16,468 bases of DNA from JANWHF01 sp036276235 (lineage in GTDB: Bacteria > Planctomycetota > Phycisphaerae > Tepidisphaerales > Tepidisphaeraceae). Positions 14,961-16,468 of the stretch are shown here, in pieces. Below the pieces are notes generated by a model. That model did no database searches. It was given only the letters and a program-made list of their open reading frames with translations, and was not told the origin of the DNA. The stretch is taken from contig DATBDZ010000414.1 of assembly GCA_036276235.1 (NCBI GenBank), positions 1-16,468 on the forward strand, written 5' to 3'. Each line of letters begins with the position of its first letter. Within the stretch, counting starts at the first letter, position 1. Position numbers and translations under genes: made by a program.

Positions 14961-15054
14961 CCAGCCAATGCAACGGACCGGAGCCGCGGGTATAGTTTCC
15001 TTCGTCCGAAAGGTGCTGGGGCGCGGCCCCGGCCGTTGATCGGCCCTACGTTAT
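14957..15054 (+). other. attC: attC-like recombination site 1
   Basis: ATAAC (14957-14961) pairs with GTTAT (15050-15054). After short spacers GCC (14964-14966) pairs with GGC (15042-15044), CAACGG (14971-14976) with CCGTTG (15033-15038), CCGG (14978-14981) with 15029-15032, and GCCGCG (14983-14988) with CGCGGC (15022-15027). G14970 and A14977 stick out of one arm, six bases apart, as the extrahelical bases of attC sites do. A 33-base variable loop closes it. The total of 98 bases is in the usual attC range. The terminal boxes depart from the RYYYAAC/GTTRRRY consensus at some positions. Confidence 0.75.
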
Positions 15055-15065
15055 GGCAACTACAG

Positions 15066-15524
15066 ATGCCGCTGGTGAAGCTAAACGAATTTCTTGAGCG
15101 GCTTGGTGAGGCGAACGAGGGCACCAATCATGGTTCAGAATACGCGCTTTACGAGTTGCCCGATGCAGATGCTCTCCAGGCCGCCCTTGATCTCTACTTT
15201 TCTCGACTCAGCACGTCGAATTCGCCCGCCCAGCCTGCGGAAAACTGGCGCATTCGTTTAACGCCTGTGCGTGATTCCCGTGAAGCGATCTCGCTGCTGG
15301 CGCGGCATTGGTTCTATGAACAGGAATATTCGCCGCGTATCGATCCGGCACGGTCAGAAGAAACCGTCTCGGAGTTTATGGCGCAATTGCGCTCCGTGGT
15401 CGGCGACGCCGCAGTATTTGAAGTGCAGGTTGCTCCGCCCATGTGGTACGACTGTGTTTGGCAAGACTTCGCGTTCGATGGCGGTAGCCAACGGTGGCTA
15501 CTACACTTGGGGTTCTCGGATTGA
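15066..15524 (+). CDS. Cassette gene 2, protein of unknown function
   Basis: A 152-residue soluble protein. It begins 11 bases after the preceding attC-like site, as in a compact cassette. Recognisable stretches are MPLVKLNEFLERLGEANEG, EYALYELPDADALQAAL, AISLLARHWFYEQEYSPR and MWYDCVWQDFAFDGG. Trp and Tyr are frequent. No family is recognised, and there is no signal or membrane segment. I start at the ATG at 15066; the earlier in-frame TTG at 15036 lies inside the recombination site. Confidence 0.75.
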   Translation: MPLVKLNEFLERLGEANEGTNHGSEYALYELPDADALQAALDLYFSRLSTSNSPAQPAENWRIRLTPVRDSREAISLLARHWFYEQEYSPRIDPARSEETVSEFMAQLRSVVGDAAVFEVQVAPPMWYDCVWQDFAFDGGSQRWLLHLGFSD

Positions 15525-15550
15525 GCCTGCTGCCATCGTGGGGACGTGCC

Positions 15551-15648
15551 ATAACCCGCCGATGCAGTGGACCGAGCCGGCGGTATACTTTATGTGCGGT
15601 CTAGCGTCGCGCGTGCGCCGCCGTGGCCGCTCAACGGCATTACGTTAT
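15551..15648 (+). other. attC: attC-like recombination site 2
   Basis: ATAAC (15551-15555) pairs with GTTAT (15644-15648), GCCG (15558-15561) with CGGC (15635-15638), the following TG/CA step and AG (15566-15567) continue the helix, GG (15569-15570) and CC (15572-15573) pair with 15625-15628, and CGGCGG (15578-15583) with CCGCCG (15618-15623). C15565 and A15571 are unpaired on the same arm, matching the two unpaired bases of site 1. Site length is again 98 bases although the loop sequences differ, which argues for conserved architecture over simple duplication. Confidence 0.72.
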
Positions 15649-15654
15649 CCCGCC

Positions 15655-16086
15655 ATGGTATACGACAAAGCAAAGTGGCACTCTGACGGCGACTTCCCGA
15701 AGGGCCTTCCCTACGAGAACGGGGGCACTCATGTCGGCATGTTTCTGGCTTGGGTGATCAATCACGGCATGGCGGGGCCCGACTTGACAGATGAAGCTGC
15801 GTCTGACCTAGAAGAAGTGCGGCAGCGCCGGCTCACGGGTCGGACGGTCCTCTTCAATCACCTCGACGGGGTGCTGAGCGATGAGGACTTGAATGACGAG
15901 GGCAACGCATTTGCGAAGCACTATTATCAAAAGTATCAAGGCGAGTACGATGCTCTAATCCGTAGGAAGTTGAAGACCGCTTATCACGCATCGGATGATT
16001 GGGCGACATATGACATGGTCGCTGCAATGATCGATCGAGCTTATTCTGAGTTTAGGAAAGCAAGTGGCGGTCCGAAGGCGGGATAA
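15655..16086 (+). CDS. Cassette gene 3, uncharacterised conserved protein (DUF7832-like, from memory)
   Basis: A 143-residue soluble protein. The sequence YDKAKWHSDGDFPKGLP, HVGMFLAWVINHGM, LFNHLDGVLSDEDLNDEGN and ALIRRKLKTAYHASDDW matches a widespread family of short proteins that I recall as DUF7832; the number is from memory. The family has no established function and is often found as a lone gene in accessory DNA. The ATG at 15655 starts seven bases after the end of attC-like site 2. Earlier in-frame codons run through that site and are not used. The stop TAA is part of the ATAAC of the next site. Confidence 0.82.
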   Translation: MVYDKAKWHSDGDFPKGLPYENGGTHVGMFLAWVINHGMAGPDLTDEAASDLEEVRQRRLTGRTVLFNHLDGVLSDEDLNDEGNAFAKHYYQKYQGEYDALIRRKLKTAYHASDDWATYDMVAAMIDRAYSEFRKASGGPKAG

Positions 16087-16267
16087 CCCCGCACTGCGAC
16101 GGATCGGCCCGGCGGAACGGTCCTTGTGATTCCAACGAGAGGCAGAAAAGGGGAGAGGCAGAAAAGGGGATAAGTTCATTTATTTCCGCTCCTGCGAGAG
16201 GCAGAAAAGGGGATAAGTTCGAATGCCATTCGGTTAGCACGTAAGTCCGCGCCGTTGCGCGTGTTAT
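16083..16267 (+). other. attC: attC-like recombination site 3, enlarged by inserted repeats
   Basis: The left arm, ATAAC (16083-16087) then CGC, GC and ACGG with an unpaired A16103, aligns with the left arms of sites 1 and 2. A matching right arm ends with GTTAT at 16263-16267, preceded by GCGCG and CCGT. The distance of 185 bases is about twice that of the other two sites. The excess is an array of 18-bp repeats in the loop. Pairing is weaker than in sites 1 and 2, so the right arm is less sure than the left. Confidence 0.5.
16137..16220. repeat. Three copies of an 18-bp repeat
   Basis: GAGAGGCAGAAAAGGGGA occurs at 16137-16154, 16153-16170 (overlapping by two bases) and 16196-16213. The last two copies continue with TAAGTTC. 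The sequence type (AAAAGGGGA then TAAGTTC) resembles repetitive REP-like elements; that link is inference. Confidence 0.85.
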
Positions 16268-16287
16268 AGCAAATTTGCGCAAAACGC

Positions 16288-16335
16288 GGCCTCCTGTCAG
16301 AATGGTGGTGCTTAGTCGCCAACCAATAGGAGGCC
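16288..16335 (+). promoter_or_regulatory. Hairpin hiding the transposase ribosome binding site
   Basis: GGCCTCCT (16288-16295) is the exact reverse complement of AGGAGGCC (16328-16335), with two more base pairs beyond one mismatch. The Shine-Dalgarno AGGAGG (16328-16333) is wholly inside the stem. Transcripts entering from upstream would fold this and block translation, a known way for insertion sequences to avoid read-in expression. Confidence 0.6.
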
Positions 16336-16339
16336 ACGG

Positions 16340-16468
16340 ATGGCTCAGGTTTCTTATGTGCTCGCACGTCTCAAACGCGATCCAATCGGCGATCTTCCCA
16401 TCGCCGATCGCATGAATCAACTGCTCGATGAACAGCAGGTCATCTGGCGTGATCGATTGCTGACGCCG
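16340..16468 (+). CDS. IS4-family-like transposase (partial, N-terminus only)
   Basis: The ATG at 16340 follows AGGAGG by six bases and opens a frame of 43 codons to the window end. The peptide MAQVSYVLARLKRDPIGDLP continues with VIWRDRLLTP. The latter matches the N-terminal region of IS4-type DDE transposases, which have a W-R-[DN]-R-x-L-[TD]-P element before the catalytic domain. The catalytic residues lie outside the window. The left end of the insertion sequence must fall between the cassette array and this ATG but cannot be fixed without the right end. Confidence 0.65.
   Translation, partial: MAQVSYVLARLKRDPIGDLPIADRMNQLLDEQQVIWRDRLLTP

Noticed and set aside
14957..15648. The cassette-flanking hairpins as simple terminators or REP elements
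   Set aside because: No T-run follows, and they share ATAAC/GTTAT ends, one-sided unpaired bases and tight junctions with the genes.
16137..16220. CRISPR array
   Set aside because: Repeats of 18 bp overlap or are irregularly spaced, with no spacer-sized units.

Overview
The window reads as a piece of a chromosome from a GC-rich Planctomycetota bacterium, possibly of the Phycisphaerae; this is inference. It rests on the mix of exported enzymes, a PEP-CTERM-type surface protein, a PQQ-like propeller protein and many hairpin or tandem 'boilerplate' repeats between genes. No rRNA or tRNA gene was recognised.

Layout. Bases 1-855 (minus): the N-terminal part of an exported PQQ-like beta-propeller protein, cut by the window edge. 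963-1316: a large imperfect inverted repeat. 1334-2953 (minus): a Tat-type exported amidase. 2954-3501: no convincing gene. 3502-7371 (minus): three closely spaced genes, read in the order M28 zinc peptidase, PEP-CTERM-type surface protein, then an unusual protein joining a decayed P-loop-kinase-like region, a winged-helix-like segment and a sulfotransferase-like domain. 7739-8421 (plus): an antitoxin/PIN-toxin pair. 8520-9518 (plus): an exported pectinesterase. 9710-10408 (plus): a membrane protein with Cys-X2-Cys pairs. 10486-11641 (minus): three small genes of unknown role that look like one operon. 11964-12716 (plus): a lipoprotein ending in a clear terminator. 12717-13758: a long gene-free stretch with two striking structured inverted repeats that may be a minus-strand RNA. 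13759-13971: a doubtful one-helix membrane ORF.

The most interesting part is 14496-16267. Three small plus-strand genes of unknown function are each followed by a folded inverted repeat. Each site starts with ATAAC at or just after the stop codon or cassette end, closes with GTTAT, and has unpaired bases on only one arm, 5-6 bases apart. This is the architecture of integron attC sites. I read it as an integron gene-cassette array. No integrase lies in the window, so it may be a CALIN (attC cluster without integrase) or part of a longer integron. The third site is swollen by three copies of an 18-bp repeat. It is followed by the start of an IS4-like transposase gene whose ribosome binding site lies inside a perfect 8-bp hairpin stem.

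Functionally, the left two thirds encode export and degradation: pectin demethylation, peptide and amide hydrolysis, and surface display. The right third is accessory DNA: cassettes, repeats and an insertion sequence.
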